Of a stretch of DNA of 64,000 nucleotides, positions 41,584 to 50,334 are shown one piece after another. The DNA is from Pseudoalteromonas sp. '520P1 No. 423' (GTDB taxonomy: Bacteria; Pseudomonadota; Gammaproteobacteria; Enterobacterales; Alteromonadaceae). Position numbers and translations under genes: made by a program. The notes below the pieces were generated by a model, which was given only the letters and a program-made list of their open reading frames with translations, was not told the origin of the DNA and did no database searches. The DNA lies in NCBI RefSeq assembly GCF_001269985.1, contig NZ_BBZB01000001.1, positions 1,426,001 through 1,490,000 of the forward strand, read 5' to 3'. How positions within the stretch are numbered: the stretch's first letter is position 1; every line of letters begins with the position of its first letter.

Positions 41584-43644
41584 CTACAACATCAAAGGCA
41601 CCATTCTTTGGGTGGTACGCTTTTTAATAGGCTGACTCATAACCCGCTCAAGCGGTGTAATCTCTGCCACTTTAACTGCGAGTTTGGCACGAGTGATCGC
41701 TGTGTACGCCCAATTCTTGTTGCAAATAGATAGGTTCTCCATCACTACCACAACTTTATCAAAACCAGCACCTTGGGATTTATGACCTGTGACACAGTAT
41801 CCTAGCTGAATACCAGCATTGATCGCATCCGAATAGCTTAATAATATTTCCCTTGGTTTTCCCTCTGCGGTATCCATATGAAATATCAGTTTGCCATCAC
41901 ACTTCCATTTCAAGTTAGCAAACTGTCCGTTGTAAATCCCAAGATTATTAACATTTTTGGTAAATATCACACGGTCATTGACATAAAAAGGTATATTAAG
42001 AATTGAACACAGTGGCTCTGATAGCGCAGAAGACACCATCTGAGCCTGGATTTTGTGATTTAACAATGTCACGGTGCGGTTTGTAGCTGCAATCACTTGT
42101 GCACCTTCCTCTACCGCATACGATACAATTTCATTTGTGCTACGTTTTAGATAGCCAAAAGCGCCCTGTGCATCAGGTCTTTCACCGCTTAAAATAGCAT
42201 TAGCTGCCCCTGTAATTTCTTGTGCTGCCGCACGCCATATTTTAGTTAGTGTCACGGTGGGGAAGTATGCAACCGCCTGCTTGAAAAAAGCTCCATAACC
42301 AATGGGGGCTAACTGGTTATTATCTCCTGTAAAAATGATGCGAATACCGTGCAATCCAAGGGTTGCGAATGTGTACATGTCTTGAACACTTAACATGGAA
42401 CTTTCGTCTACCACTAAAACTGAGCCTTCAGGAATATTAAGTTGTTTCAACATTAAATCTGACTTTAATTTTGCGATGGTGTAACAGTCTTCAAGTCCTG
42501 TAGCTTGTTTAATCCTATCTACCGCAATTGAAGAGAGTGCGGTTGCTGTTATCGCGCTGCCAACCATAAGGCTGTTAACGTATGCGATAGCATTGATCAC
42601 TTCGGTTTTACCCGTGCCAGCCGCACCTTGAATACAACAAATAGAGTGGTGCATAGCTAACTTCACTGCATCTCGCTGAAGCTGATGCAGAGGTTTATTC
42701 ATGTTTTCAAACAGGTCGATTTTTCGCTCAATTTCATAATCATAAAACTGGTAGGTTGTCGGCTTATCATGTTCGGTCAGAAATGATCTGATCTTAGTTT
42801 CCATTTGATAATTAGGTGAAGATATCAACCAATTACCGTCAGTTAGAATGCTACCATGAAGTTTTGATTGATAAATTATTGAATGTGCATCAACACCATG
42901 TTGCATTGCCCCTTCATTGAATTCATGAGTTTTGAACAGACTGCTACCTGTTTCCTGTGTTAGTGATCTTGATAGCTGCGAACCCAGTGCAGCTAGGCGA
43001 CGTGGATCATCCCGCTTCAATTTGTATTTTGTTGTGGCGATATTGTCAGCTCTATCAAAACCCACCACGACTGCGAGCGAATAAGGATTGCTATCTACGA
43101 CCTCATTTGTTCTGATTCGGTGAAACTTGACCATAGCCAGTGCATCTTGAGAATTAAGACCTAGATTTGCCAAGTGTTGTACTGCCCGTATATCACTGAT
43201 TTTATCTGCCCATAATACCTCAAGTTTAGCAGCTACCTCGCTGCATTCAACTACTTTAGCTAGTTCTGCTGATTTGCTGCCCCCCATGACTACCATCATC
43301 TTTTTAGGGTATTTTTCATATTTATCAGAAAGCGCCCTTAACTGCTTCTGAGTTAACAGAGCTTTGAAGTCTTTGGATTTTCTAATGTACTCAAAGACAT
43401 TTGCAGCAGTGACAGGTGCTAGCTTCCAACTATCAGCCTTGAGAACCTTGCGGTGATATTCACCCTTTTCGAGAGTTCCGCTCAGTCGAATTAAGTCCCC
43501 AATCCTTGGAATATTGCCGTCATCAGGCAGTTCAGCAACACGTTGAGCCGCGTTATAGGTGCCAGAGAGCCTGACGGACTTAAAGAGCGGTTTAATTGAT
43601 GTGACTAGCATCATGTAACTTTTTCTAGTTACTGACTTATCCAC
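41584..43644 (-). CDS. RecD/TraA-like SF1 DNA helicase
   Basis: A 686-aa protein. Walker A QGAAGTGKTEVI near 336-347, Walker B VLVVDESSML near 408-417, TGDNNQLAPIGYG near 436-448 and the C-terminal TGHKSQGAGFDKVVVV near 622-637 give a RecD-type 5'-3' helicase. The N-terminal third has helix-hairpin-helix-like character (ANLGLNSQDALAMVKF). The GTG start overlaps the preceding gene by 16 nt. It is the last gene of the recombinase operon and probably processes island DNA during transfer or excision, or serves defence. Confidence 0.85.
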   Translation of the reverse strand: MDKSVTRKSYMMLVTSIKPLFKSVRLSGTYNAAQRVAELPDDGNIPRIGDLIRLSGTLEKGEYHRKVLKADSWKLAPVTAANVFEYIRKSKDFKALLTQKQLRALSDKYEKYPKKMMVVMGGSKSAELAKVVECSEVAAKLEVLWADKISDIRAVQHLANLGLNSQDALAMVKFHRIRTNEVVDSNPYSLAVVVGFDRADNIATTKYKLKRDDPRRLAALGSQLSRSLTQETGSSLFKTHEFNEGAMQHGVDAHSIIYQSKLHGSILTDGNWLISSPNYQMETKIRSFLTEHDKPTTYQFYDYEIERKIDLFENMNKPLHQLQRDAVKLAMHHSICCIQGAAGTGKTEVINAIAYVNSLMVGSAITATALSSIAVDRIKQATGLEDCYTIAKLKSDLMLKQLNIPEGSVLVVDESSMLSVQDMYTFATLGLHGIRIIFTGDNNQLAPIGYGAFFKQAVAYFPTVTLTKIWRAAAQEITGAANAILSGERPDAQGAFGYLKRSTNEIVSYAVEEGAQVIAATNRTVTLLNHKIQAQMVSSALSEPLCSILNIPFYVNDRVIFTKNVNNLGIYNGQFANLKWKCDGKLIFHMDTAEGKPREILLSYSDAINAGIQLGYCVTGHKSQGAGFDKVVVVMENLSICNKNWAYTAITRAKLAVKVAEITPLERVMSQPIKKRTTQRMVPLML

Positions 43645-44135
43645 GGTGTTATCTCCACTACATATCCATTCGAAAGGGCCTCATTTCCGGCTTGTAGTTG
43701 TTCTATATAGATATTAAGTTTGTGAACTTGCTTAACTAAATTAGCGTTATGTGCTTTTAATTCAAGCACTTTAGCCTCTGTTTCACTAAGTTTCATTTCA
43801 GAATGCTTGAGCATGTTCTGTAACACTTTAACATCTGGTGTAGATGAATTTAATACACGTTTCTCTGCCTCTAAAATCGTTTCAATACCGATATACTTAA
43901 CCGCCCACAGGTACAGCTCGATGGTTTCAGCTGCACCTCTTTTTGGATAAAGGTTTTGACGATCAATTCCAGCGGTTTCCGTAAGTGCGGTTATATCCAC
44001 ACCTTCCTTGCTATCACCCTCAGGTAACTTACCGTCTGACTTTACAAGTTTGATAAGATAATCTTGTAGCTTAATCGCTGTTTTTGCGGTGACTGTCTTG
44101 TTGCATAATTTAGTTAAAATACTGTCACTCATCAT
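43629..44135 (-). CDS. Coiled-coil hypothetical protein of the recombinase operon
   Basis: A 168-aa protein. An N-terminal helical part (residues ~1-85, with DITALTETAGIDRQNLYPKR resembling an HTH) precedes a long coiled coil (~105-155, KLSETEAKVLELKAHNANL). Start and stop overlap both neighbours (TAATG; 16 nt). Similar small HTH plus coiled-coil proteins accompany recombinase operons on integrative islands. Function unknown. Confidence 0.7.
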   Translation of the reverse strand: MMSDSILTKLCNKTVTAKTAIKLQDYLIKLVKSDGKLPEGDSKEGVDITALTETAGIDRQNLYPKRGAAETIELYLWAVKYIGIETILEAEKRVLNSSTPDVKVLQNMLKHSEMKLSETEAKVLELKAHNANLVKQVHKLNIYIEQLQAGNEALSNGYVVEITPWISQ

Positions 44136-44947
44136 TAATTCCCTTTATTTTTATCTTTTGGCAATCCTAAGTCTCGACCTTTAACTTCAAGGAATTTACG
44201 AAAATACTTCAGATCAGCCATTGGTGCGCTAGGATGTGGCACTATCGAGTCAATACAGCCCTCATCCTCATCTTCCATTCCCATGTCCGTTTTAATTTCA
44301 AAAAGAATTCCCCGTTCATGGTCATACTGTATACCCCATTCATCTCGCATGTGGGTGATAAAAAGAGCGAAAGCTTCACAGGTCACTTCAAATTTTTTTT
44401 GCCAACTTGCTTTATTAGCTGTGCTATTAGACGTGTCTAAACTAACAGGGAGAGCTTTTGATTGATCTGCGGAAGCAGAGCTGCCAGGGAGGTACTTCTG
44501 CTGTTCAAAGTCGCCTAAAAGGTAAGGGATAAGTTGTGGCTGCTCACTTTTAGCGTTTTCTTCCAACCACAAATTAATGTATTCACTGCTTTGGTAGTAT
44601 TTTTCTTTAACCTTGAATTTACCCTGTAGGGTTTGGATATCAACCTTGTAAGAGTCTAATGCTCTCTTAACCTGAGCCGGAGTTGCATATTTGGGATCTA
44701 TATTGTCAGCATTTGGGTGCATCTCACTGAATTTAGCCGCAAGTAGGTTCATGTATGCAGGTTGCCTACTTATTGTAGTAGTAGCACACCCAACTAGCTT
44801 AGCCATGTGGTTGATCAATGCATTAATATCTTTAAATGTCGCTCCAGTTGGAAGCGATGCCAAATATCCTTTGATTATTTTGACCTTTTCGTCAATGCGG
44901 CTCTTCTGAAGCGCTTCGAACGGATTGTCACCTTTATGTCTACCCAT
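44135..44947 (-). CDS. GmtX-like protein, third gene of the recombinase trio
   Basis: A 270-aa soluble protein with a basic N-terminus (MGRHKGDNPFEALQKSR). KGYLASLPTGATFKDINALI then GCATTTISRQPAYMNLLAAK (~25-70) look like a DNA-binding helical domain. It begins 1 nt from the stop of the 1112-aa recombinase-like gene. Assignment to GmtX rests on size and gene order after two recombinase-type genes; the sequence itself does not prove it. Confidence 0.6.
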   Translation of the reverse strand: MGRHKGDNPFEALQKSRIDEKVKIIKGYLASLPTGATFKDINALINHMAKLVGCATTTISRQPAYMNLLAAKFSEMHPNADNIDPKYATPAQVKRALDSYKVDIQTLQGKFKVKEKYYQSSEYINLWLEENAKSEQPQLIPYLLGDFEQQKYLPGSSASADQSKALPVSLDTSNSTANKASWQKKFEVTCEAFALFITHMRDEWGIQYDHERGILFEIKTDMGMEDEDEGCIDSIVPHPSAPMADLKYFRKFLEVKGRDLGLPKDKNKGN

Positions 44948-44948
44948 C

Positions 44949-47900
44949 TTATATCACCTCACTTAATTGAAAAATTTGAGGGCTGGCTAGCAACTTGTCA
45001 AAACCGACTCCCTTTTCTTGCATGAGCGCCGATAAATGCCCTGCTACAAGCCCAACAGGATCGCTTTCATCATCTTTGAAACCTTTTTTGTTCATTTTTT
45101 TATACTGAAAATAACACTGGCGAATAAAATCTTCGTGACAGTATTCAGGGTGCTGCTGAGCCTCGATTATCCTTGACAAAAATGCGCCTTTTTCACTATC
45201 AGTATTAATCGATATCTCAACAACATCCTTCACCATATCAGGGCGTCTACAAATAAACTGGTCTTTTTTCTTACCTGATTCAAGCTTTTTCTTAAGCATA
45301 CCTACCGTCATTCGCATAACTGATGCTTCGGTTTGGTCAAGCGAGATCTGCGTTTTAATTGGTGTAATTGTATCCACATCAACCTTTAATTTCTCCAGCC
45401 TGATCACTTGGTTCAGGCCAGTACCAGCAGATCTGCGCTTATCATTTATGCGAGCATTCAGGCCAGAGATATTATCGATACCATAACAAGCAATCGGGCA
45501 AAGGCCACAACGCTTTGATTCTCCAATGATAGTAACAATTTCCTTAGGACAGTCGCCTCCCGCAGGGCATATGCAGTGGTCATACACTACTGACTTTACA
45601 CTACGCTGCTGCGCTATCAGCATCTCCCGCCCACTAACTCCACTGTATTCATTGAACTCTGGGACAGAAATAGAGATCATGCCTTGATCTTCAATTACGG
45701 CTTTTGCGCCAGCGTTAAGTGATGCTTTCATCGCAGAGTCAGACTCTGATGGTTTTATTGCGTTGTTCCCAAGCAAAAATGTGCCTTCCATCATCGCTTT
45801 ATCTGCCAACTCAAGTTGTTTATCTGTGTCGGTTTGATGTTGCGCCTGTTGATAGTGAAACATCATGTTATCTGTCAACCATCCTTGCTGCTCCTTGATG
45901 TCTTCAGTAGATATAAGTCCTTTACGCGCCACCGCATATGTATTCCGCATACTGTGTGGCGTATGGATAGCATAAAGAAAAACTGCTGAGGCATTTCCTG
46001 GACGTTGAATGCCATCCAGATCGACCCAAGCCTCACCATAATTCCACTGGTAAGGCTCGACATTCGAACGTGGTCTTTTGGGTCTCAACTGCACAAAGTT
46101 ATGCTGTTCTGACTTAGGAGCAAATTTGTTGTAGTGAATTTGAATAAAATGTAGAATATCTACCCACATCTCGGCGTATGAAGTATCTGATACAGGCACT
46201 CCCTTACTCTTTTCATGGAAAGACTTAAAAAGAGGCGAAATCAATGTATCAGAATAGGTTGATATTACTGGATCTGTTTCAACATGAGTATATTTACGTT
46301 GAAACTCTTTCTCTGCCTGAAGTTCATCATAAATGTAGGTAGGTACTTTAATTACTCTGTTTTCAAATACCTTATCAATGTCAATCCAAATCGGTTGAAA
46401 ATAGCCTTTTACAGGGGCTAATTTATCAAAGTTATTAATATCCAACCATTGTATATTTTCCATTCGTTGGCCTGCGTGCACATTCGTTCTAAGCATTCTA
46501 AAACAGCTAAGTGTAGGAATAACATCCTTTGTCACACGGTTGTTCCAAGAAAATAAGTTGGGCATAACATCAAATCGAACAGTCTCTTTATTCAGTTCAA
46601 AGCTACACTCCAACCCCCAGTCTGCAAGCTTGATTAAGGGGTTATTTTGTAGATATTGCTTTCTTTGTTCAGCATTCAGGTCTTCAATAAGAATTTTCTG
46701 TAATTGACAATGAATTTCATTGAGAACTTTAAGGGTATTATGCACAAATGGTAGCGTGCACATCGGCATGGCAACTTTATCAGTCGGTTTATTGGGGTTG
46801 TTCATCCCTGCTGCGGATTGCTTGACATCTATTGCAACATCTACAGGGTTTACAAAGTCCTTGAGCAAGGGAGCATCTGGCACTGATGGGTGTTTTGTAT
46901 TGAAGTTCAACGTAGCAAACTGAAAAAAATCATCAATCGAATGATATAATGGTTTTGGAGTCGTAACTTTACTGCTGATCCAGTCGATTAGTGTTTTCGG
47001 TGCATTATCGCTCATTTTACCATCAAGCACCGATTGTTCCCAGAAAATCACGCGGCTAAAATCTTGCATTTTCACAGGCAGGTGGTGAATCGCGTCAGGA
47101 TTGGAAGCGTAAAAATCAAACAAATAGACGAATAAGTAATCTGCGAGGTGGCCTATTGCTCTTCTAGACCGAGATATTATGCTAGGTGTTTTCTTTTCCA
47201 GACTTTTAAAAAAAGCTGCTATTACATAACACCAATCAGGGAACTCTTTTTGCGGATCAACACTTAGTCCAGGGTAAAAATCAGCAGACATGTAGTTAAG
47301 CGTTTTATGACTTTTACTGTAAGCACTGACGTGTTTACAGTAATTATCCATGTCGTTATTGCTTGCAAAGTACATCAATCTGTCTTTAGGAGGTAAACTT
47401 AAAGGTGAAGTGATACTAATGCCAGCGTCATTTACTTTGTTAGCGATCTGTTCTAATTCACGGCCTGATGAGTTATATACTTTAAGTCCACTTTGCAATG
47501 TTTTAATACCATCTAGATACTCAGCAAGTTGTTCCAGCGTATTTAGTTTGAACTCTAGGCTTGCACTAGCTGCCGTATGATGAGCGCCAGTATTAAATAC
47601 ATTGGATAAGTCGCCTTGTGTAAACTCCGCCCCGTTTTCGAGCGCAATTTTAAATAAATTTTCAGGGCGACTCTGCCGCTTTCCAAAGGCATTCGTAACT
47701 TTTCTATCTCGTACATCTGACCAATACTCTTTAAGTGATACATCTTGCCAGGTTTTCCAATCAGTCATCCTTAGAAATTTTAAAGAAACCAAGTAAGTTT
47801 GATAGTGCTTACCTTTTCTCTTAAATTCTGGAGTTACTAAACCAAAGAGGCCCTCAAAAATTTCGTTTTTAATACTGCTAGTAAACCGAATGTTTGGATT

Positions 47901-48287
47901 AGATGGAAACCCTATACTAAGAACTACCAACCCTTGCTCCCATAGCCATTGGAACATGGTTGTGCAGGTTGAGAAAATACCAGCACTAGCGTAAGAGCTA
48001 TGTGTTTTAAGTTTAAGGATATCTTGAACTTTTTGATGCTTTGGATCTTTAGTTGGTATTAGTGTTACTTGGTACAATACTCGCACTTTACCTAGAGTGA
48101 TAGTTTTTAACTCAGGAAATAAGTAGTGTTCGAAGGCTCCTAAACTGATACTACTTGGGGACTTCATTTCAAGATAGGGTAGTTTACTCTTCTTCCTCGA
48201 ATCTAAATACATCACTAAGAAGTCGCTAACCCCTTTCAAAAACTTGTCTTCATCTGGAATAATCAAATCATCAGTGTAATTAATCAT
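44949..48287 (-). CDS. GmtZ-like giant tyrosine-recombinase-like protein with cysteine cluster
   Basis: An 1112-aa protein. The middle/late region contains TPHSMRNTYAVARKG near 773-787, the HxxR box of tyrosine recombinases. It is followed by QQGWLTDNMMFHYQQAQH near 797-814, where the tyrosine matches the nucleophile position. A conserved cysteine cluster (CICPAGGDCP, then CGLCPIACYG, ~900-940) probably binds zinc. The large N-terminal half is unrecognised. It starts 10 nt after the 472-aa recombinase gene. A second recombinase-like protein of this size directly after a first is the feature that recalls GMT islands. Confidence 0.72.
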   Translation of the reverse strand: MINYTDDLIIPDEDKFLKGVSDFLVMYLDSRKKSKLPYLEMKSPSSISLGAFEHYLFPELKTITLGKVRVLYQVTLIPTKDPKHQKVQDILKLKTHSSYASAGIFSTCTTMFQWLWEQGLVVLSIGFPSNPNIRFTSSIKNEIFEGLFGLVTPEFKRKGKHYQTYLVSLKFLRMTDWKTWQDVSLKEYWSDVRDRKVTNAFGKRQSRPENLFKIALENGAEFTQGDLSNVFNTGAHHTAASASLEFKLNTLEQLAEYLDGIKTLQSGLKVYNSSGRELEQIANKVNDAGISITSPLSLPPKDRLMYFASNNDMDNYCKHVSAYSKSHKTLNYMSADFYPGLSVDPQKEFPDWCYVIAAFFKSLEKKTPSIISRSRRAIGHLADYLFVYLFDFYASNPDAIHHLPVKMQDFSRVIFWEQSVLDGKMSDNAPKTLIDWISSKVTTPKPLYHSIDDFFQFATLNFNTKHPSVPDAPLLKDFVNPVDVAIDVKQSAAGMNNPNKPTDKVAMPMCTLPFVHNTLKVLNEIHCQLQKILIEDLNAEQRKQYLQNNPLIKLADWGLECSFELNKETVRFDVMPNLFSWNNRVTKDVIPTLSCFRMLRTNVHAGQRMENIQWLDINNFDKLAPVKGYFQPIWIDIDKVFENRVIKVPTYIYDELQAEKEFQRKYTHVETDPVISTYSDTLISPLFKSFHEKSKGVPVSDTSYAEMWVDILHFIQIHYNKFAPKSEQHNFVQLRPKRPRSNVEPYQWNYGEAWVDLDGIQRPGNASAVFLYAIHTPHSMRNTYAVARKGLISTEDIKEQQGWLTDNMMFHYQQAQHQTDTDKQLELADKAMMEGTFLLGNNAIKPSESDSAMKASLNAGAKAVIEDQGMISISVPEFNEYSGVSGREMLIAQQRSVKSVVYDHCICPAGGDCPKEIVTIIGESKRCGLCPIACYGIDNISGLNARINDKRRSAGTGLNQVIRLEKLKVDVDTITPIKTQISLDQTEASVMRMTVGMLKKKLESGKKKDQFICRRPDMVKDVVEISINTDSEKGAFLSRIIEAQQHPEYCHEDFIRQCYFQYKKMNKKGFKDDESDPVGLVAGHLSALMQEKGVGFDKLLASPQIFQLSEVI

Positions 48288-48297
48288 ATCTCCATCC

Positions 48298-49716
48298 CTA
48301 TAGTGTTTGCTTGTTTATGTTTAGATACAACCTCTCGAACTCGTCAGCCTGCTTTCGTAAGTTTTTGATTATCATCTCAGGTAGCGATAGGTGCGTCTCA
48401 CCCATCAACATCCGATCCGCGGCTTCAAGTTTGGCTTCTAGAACATTTTTATCTTTTATGGCATAACCCTGCGTACTAGTGATGGATGCATGACCCATCA
48501 ATGTCTGAACAGTATTCAGGTCAAGTCCAGGCTCATTTTTCCAAGGAGTAGGGAAGAAGTTGATCATGAATACCCCGTACAAATGTCGTAAGGAGTGCAG
48601 GCTGTAAATACGTGTCATGCCGATACGTCTCTGAGCCACCTTAAACGCTTTATTGAGTGCCCAATAGGTTGCCAGATGAAGAGGTTGACCATAACCAACG
48701 TCATCAAGCTTCAAGAACACGAAATCTTCTTCCGATTCCGGCCTTATCTTCATCCATTCACGGTAACTGTCAAAAAAAATTTGGCGGATAGTAGGAATAA
48801 GGTATACCTTAGCCGTTTCACGACCCTTCCATCTCTTTGGGTTTTCGTATTTAGACGAACCGCGATAATCATTAGGGTCTACGATATAAACCTCTTGCAT
48901 TTCAGGCATGACCAAAGGTATATATGTCACCACGCCTTCACTCTGTCTCAGTCCACCACCCCCTAACAAAGACCATAACGTGCGGTTTCGAGGGCAGGGT
49001 TCTTTTTCAAGTAACTCTTGAAATCTATCGAATGGGAAAGCCCTCTTTCTACCTTCTTCGTATTCTTCCATCTGTTCCAATAAGGAAACTCCACTATTAG
49101 GGTCTATTATGGAGGTTCTACTGCTTTTCCTTACTGACTTTAACTTATTCTTTTTAATAGATTTAATAACGCGGAGGTTTGCACCAAGAATTGAATTTTC
49201 CTTGATGCGCTTGATCTCATGATGAGACATTTTCACTTCACCTTCCAACGCAGTAAATACGAACGCAGGGGAATCGAGTTTAATACCTGTTTCTATTTCC
49301 GCTAGCAACTTCATATCCTTAGCCAATCGCACAGCAAATGTGAGAAAATGATTTACAGCGGCAATATGAGTGCCATCAGATTTAATCCCATTAAACTCCA
49401 TCCGTTCGGCAATGGTTACAATGTACGGTTCTGTCGAACTGACACCGTTTACCAAAAAATCTGGATACGCTTCGACTGCTGTATCCAGAGCATCCTGTGT
49501 AGGCGCGTTATCGCACAGAAAAACTCCAGCTTCAATTAGGTAGTCAATAAACTTAGCGACATTATCGCTGTATAGAACAATTGTCCCTGCTCCAAGGCCC
49601 AGCTTCACCTTCATGTGCTCAACAAATTGAGTAAATGCATCTATGGGCATACTGTTGCTGTTCAATAGCAATCTACGGTTTCCATTTAGCAATTTAATTG
49701 GTGTGACGTTTTTCAT
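48298..49716 (-). CDS. GmtY-like tyrosine recombinase (island integrase)
   Basis: A 472-aa protein. A SAM-like core-binding domain (FVEHMKVKLGLGAGTIVLYS at ~32-51) precedes the catalytic domain. First Arg in GGGGLRQSEGV near 251-261, HxxR box LHSLRHLYG near 371-379, and LMGHASITSTQGYAIKD near 403-419 with the nucleophilic tyrosine. All catalytic residues expected are in place. It is the first gene of the operon at the fabB-proximal end. The palindromic region upstream is its promoter and probable recombination site. Confidence 0.85.
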   Translation of the reverse strand: MKNVTPIKLLNGNRRLLLNSNSMPIDAFTQFVEHMKVKLGLGAGTIVLYSDNVAKFIDYLIEAGVFLCDNAPTQDALDTAVEAYPDFLVNGVSSTEPYIVTIAERMEFNGIKSDGTHIAAVNHFLTFAVRLAKDMKLLAEIETGIKLDSPAFVFTALEGEVKMSHHEIKRIKENSILGANLRVIKSIKKNKLKSVRKSSRTSIIDPNSGVSLLEQMEEYEEGRKRAFPFDRFQELLEKEPCPRNRTLWSLLGGGGLRQSEGVVTYIPLVMPEMQEVYIVDPNDYRGSSKYENPKRWKGRETAKVYLIPTIRQIFFDSYREWMKIRPESEEDFVFLKLDDVGYGQPLHLATYWALNKAFKVAQRRIGMTRIYSLHSLRHLYGVFMINFFPTPWKNEPGLDLNTVQTLMGHASITSTQGYAIKDKNVLEAKLEAADRMLMGETHLSLPEMIIKNLRKQADEFERLYLNINKQTL

Positions 49717-49822
49717 ATATCGCTAATTCCTTGGCATATATGGGGGAATTAATGTGTCTGTATAAAATAACATGCTGACTTTATATACAGTATTGTGTAT
49801 TAAAATGACTTGTCAATAATAA

Positions 49823-50008
49823 ATGCGCAAATATTGCGCATAAACATGATTTCATGAAATAAATACGCAATTTGATATTTTGATTTGTCCTGATGGTTTA
49901 GATTTTAGCAGTGTTTTTTTATTGTTATTTATCAGGTTTGTATGTGTAATTTTGGCTTTTATTGGGAGTGTAAATTGAAATTCACAAAAAAATATATACG
50001 CAATTTAT
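49823..50008. promoter_or_regulatory. Island-end region with palindromes and repeated GCGCAA/ACGCAATTT boxes
   Basis: ATGCGCAA-ATA-TTGCGCAT (49823-49841) is a perfect inverted repeat. CATGA-TT-TCATG (49845-49856) follows directly. ACGCAATTT recurs at 49865 and 49998. The boxes lie between the recombinase start and the island end at about 50024, so they are candidate binding sites for the island recombinases or their regulator. The rest of 49717-50017 is AT-rich with nothing else clear. Confidence 0.55.
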
Positions 50009-50017
50009 TCTGGTACA

Positions 50018-50119
50018 CTAAACTGCCAAACCATCATCGGTAGAAAAATAAATATCGTCAAACTTATCTGCAACGGGTGTACCCGATTGGTTGAAGTATA
50101 TGTGTGCGTTTTCGATCAT
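50018..50119 (-). pseudogene. mnmC: Displaced 5' end of the host mnmC
   Basis: ATG at 50119 opens 33 codons reading MIENAHIYFNQSGTPVADKF..., ending DGLAV and a stop supplied by island DNA. It aligns without gaps to the first 26 residues of the intact MnmC at 27894 (18 identical, counted by eye) and better fits the normal family sequence (DIYFSTDDGLA). It lies divergent to fabB, the usual position of mnmC. It is therefore the host start cut off by the island. Confidence 0.88.
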
Positions 50120-50259
50120 AATCAACTAATTGCCATCTTTTTGCGTCATTTTAATGGTTTTTATTGTAAATTCACTGATTTAATTCATAAAATAGCATAA
50201 TTAAAACGATATAAATTGAACATTTATTTAATGTAATTGTCAGTTATATCAAGAAAATC

Positions 50260-50308
50260 AGCAAAGCTGACCAGTTCAGCTTAATTTTTCAGTAAAATAG
50301 CCAACAAT
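50260..50308 (+). promoter_or_regulatory. fabB promoter with FadR-like site
   Basis: AGCTGA-CCAGT-TCAGCT (50265-50281) is a perfect inverted repeat. Read on the minus strand it contains AACTGGTCAG, close to a FadR half-site; FadR activates fabB in E. coli. TAAAAT near 50294 is a likely -10 box. The regulator assignment is inference. Confidence 0.4.
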
Positions 50309-50334
50309 TAAGTTTGTAAATTAGGGGAACCCCC

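Larger units (their letters stand above)
27760..50024. mobile_element. 22 kb defence island inserted in mnmC (gamma-mobile-trio-like)
   Basis: Left limit: the point where mnmC residues 1-45 give way to the host-like ESSFVF. Right limit: the end of the truncated host mnmC start beside fabB. Without the island, fabB and mnmC would be divergent neighbours as in E. coli and relatives. The island holds recombinase genes at the right end, a RecD-like helicase, a type I RM operon and a helicase operon. No clear direct repeat is seen at the ends. The GMT assignment rests on the order and sizes of the 472, 1112 and 270-aa proteins, from memory of published GMT islands. Confidence 0.8.
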
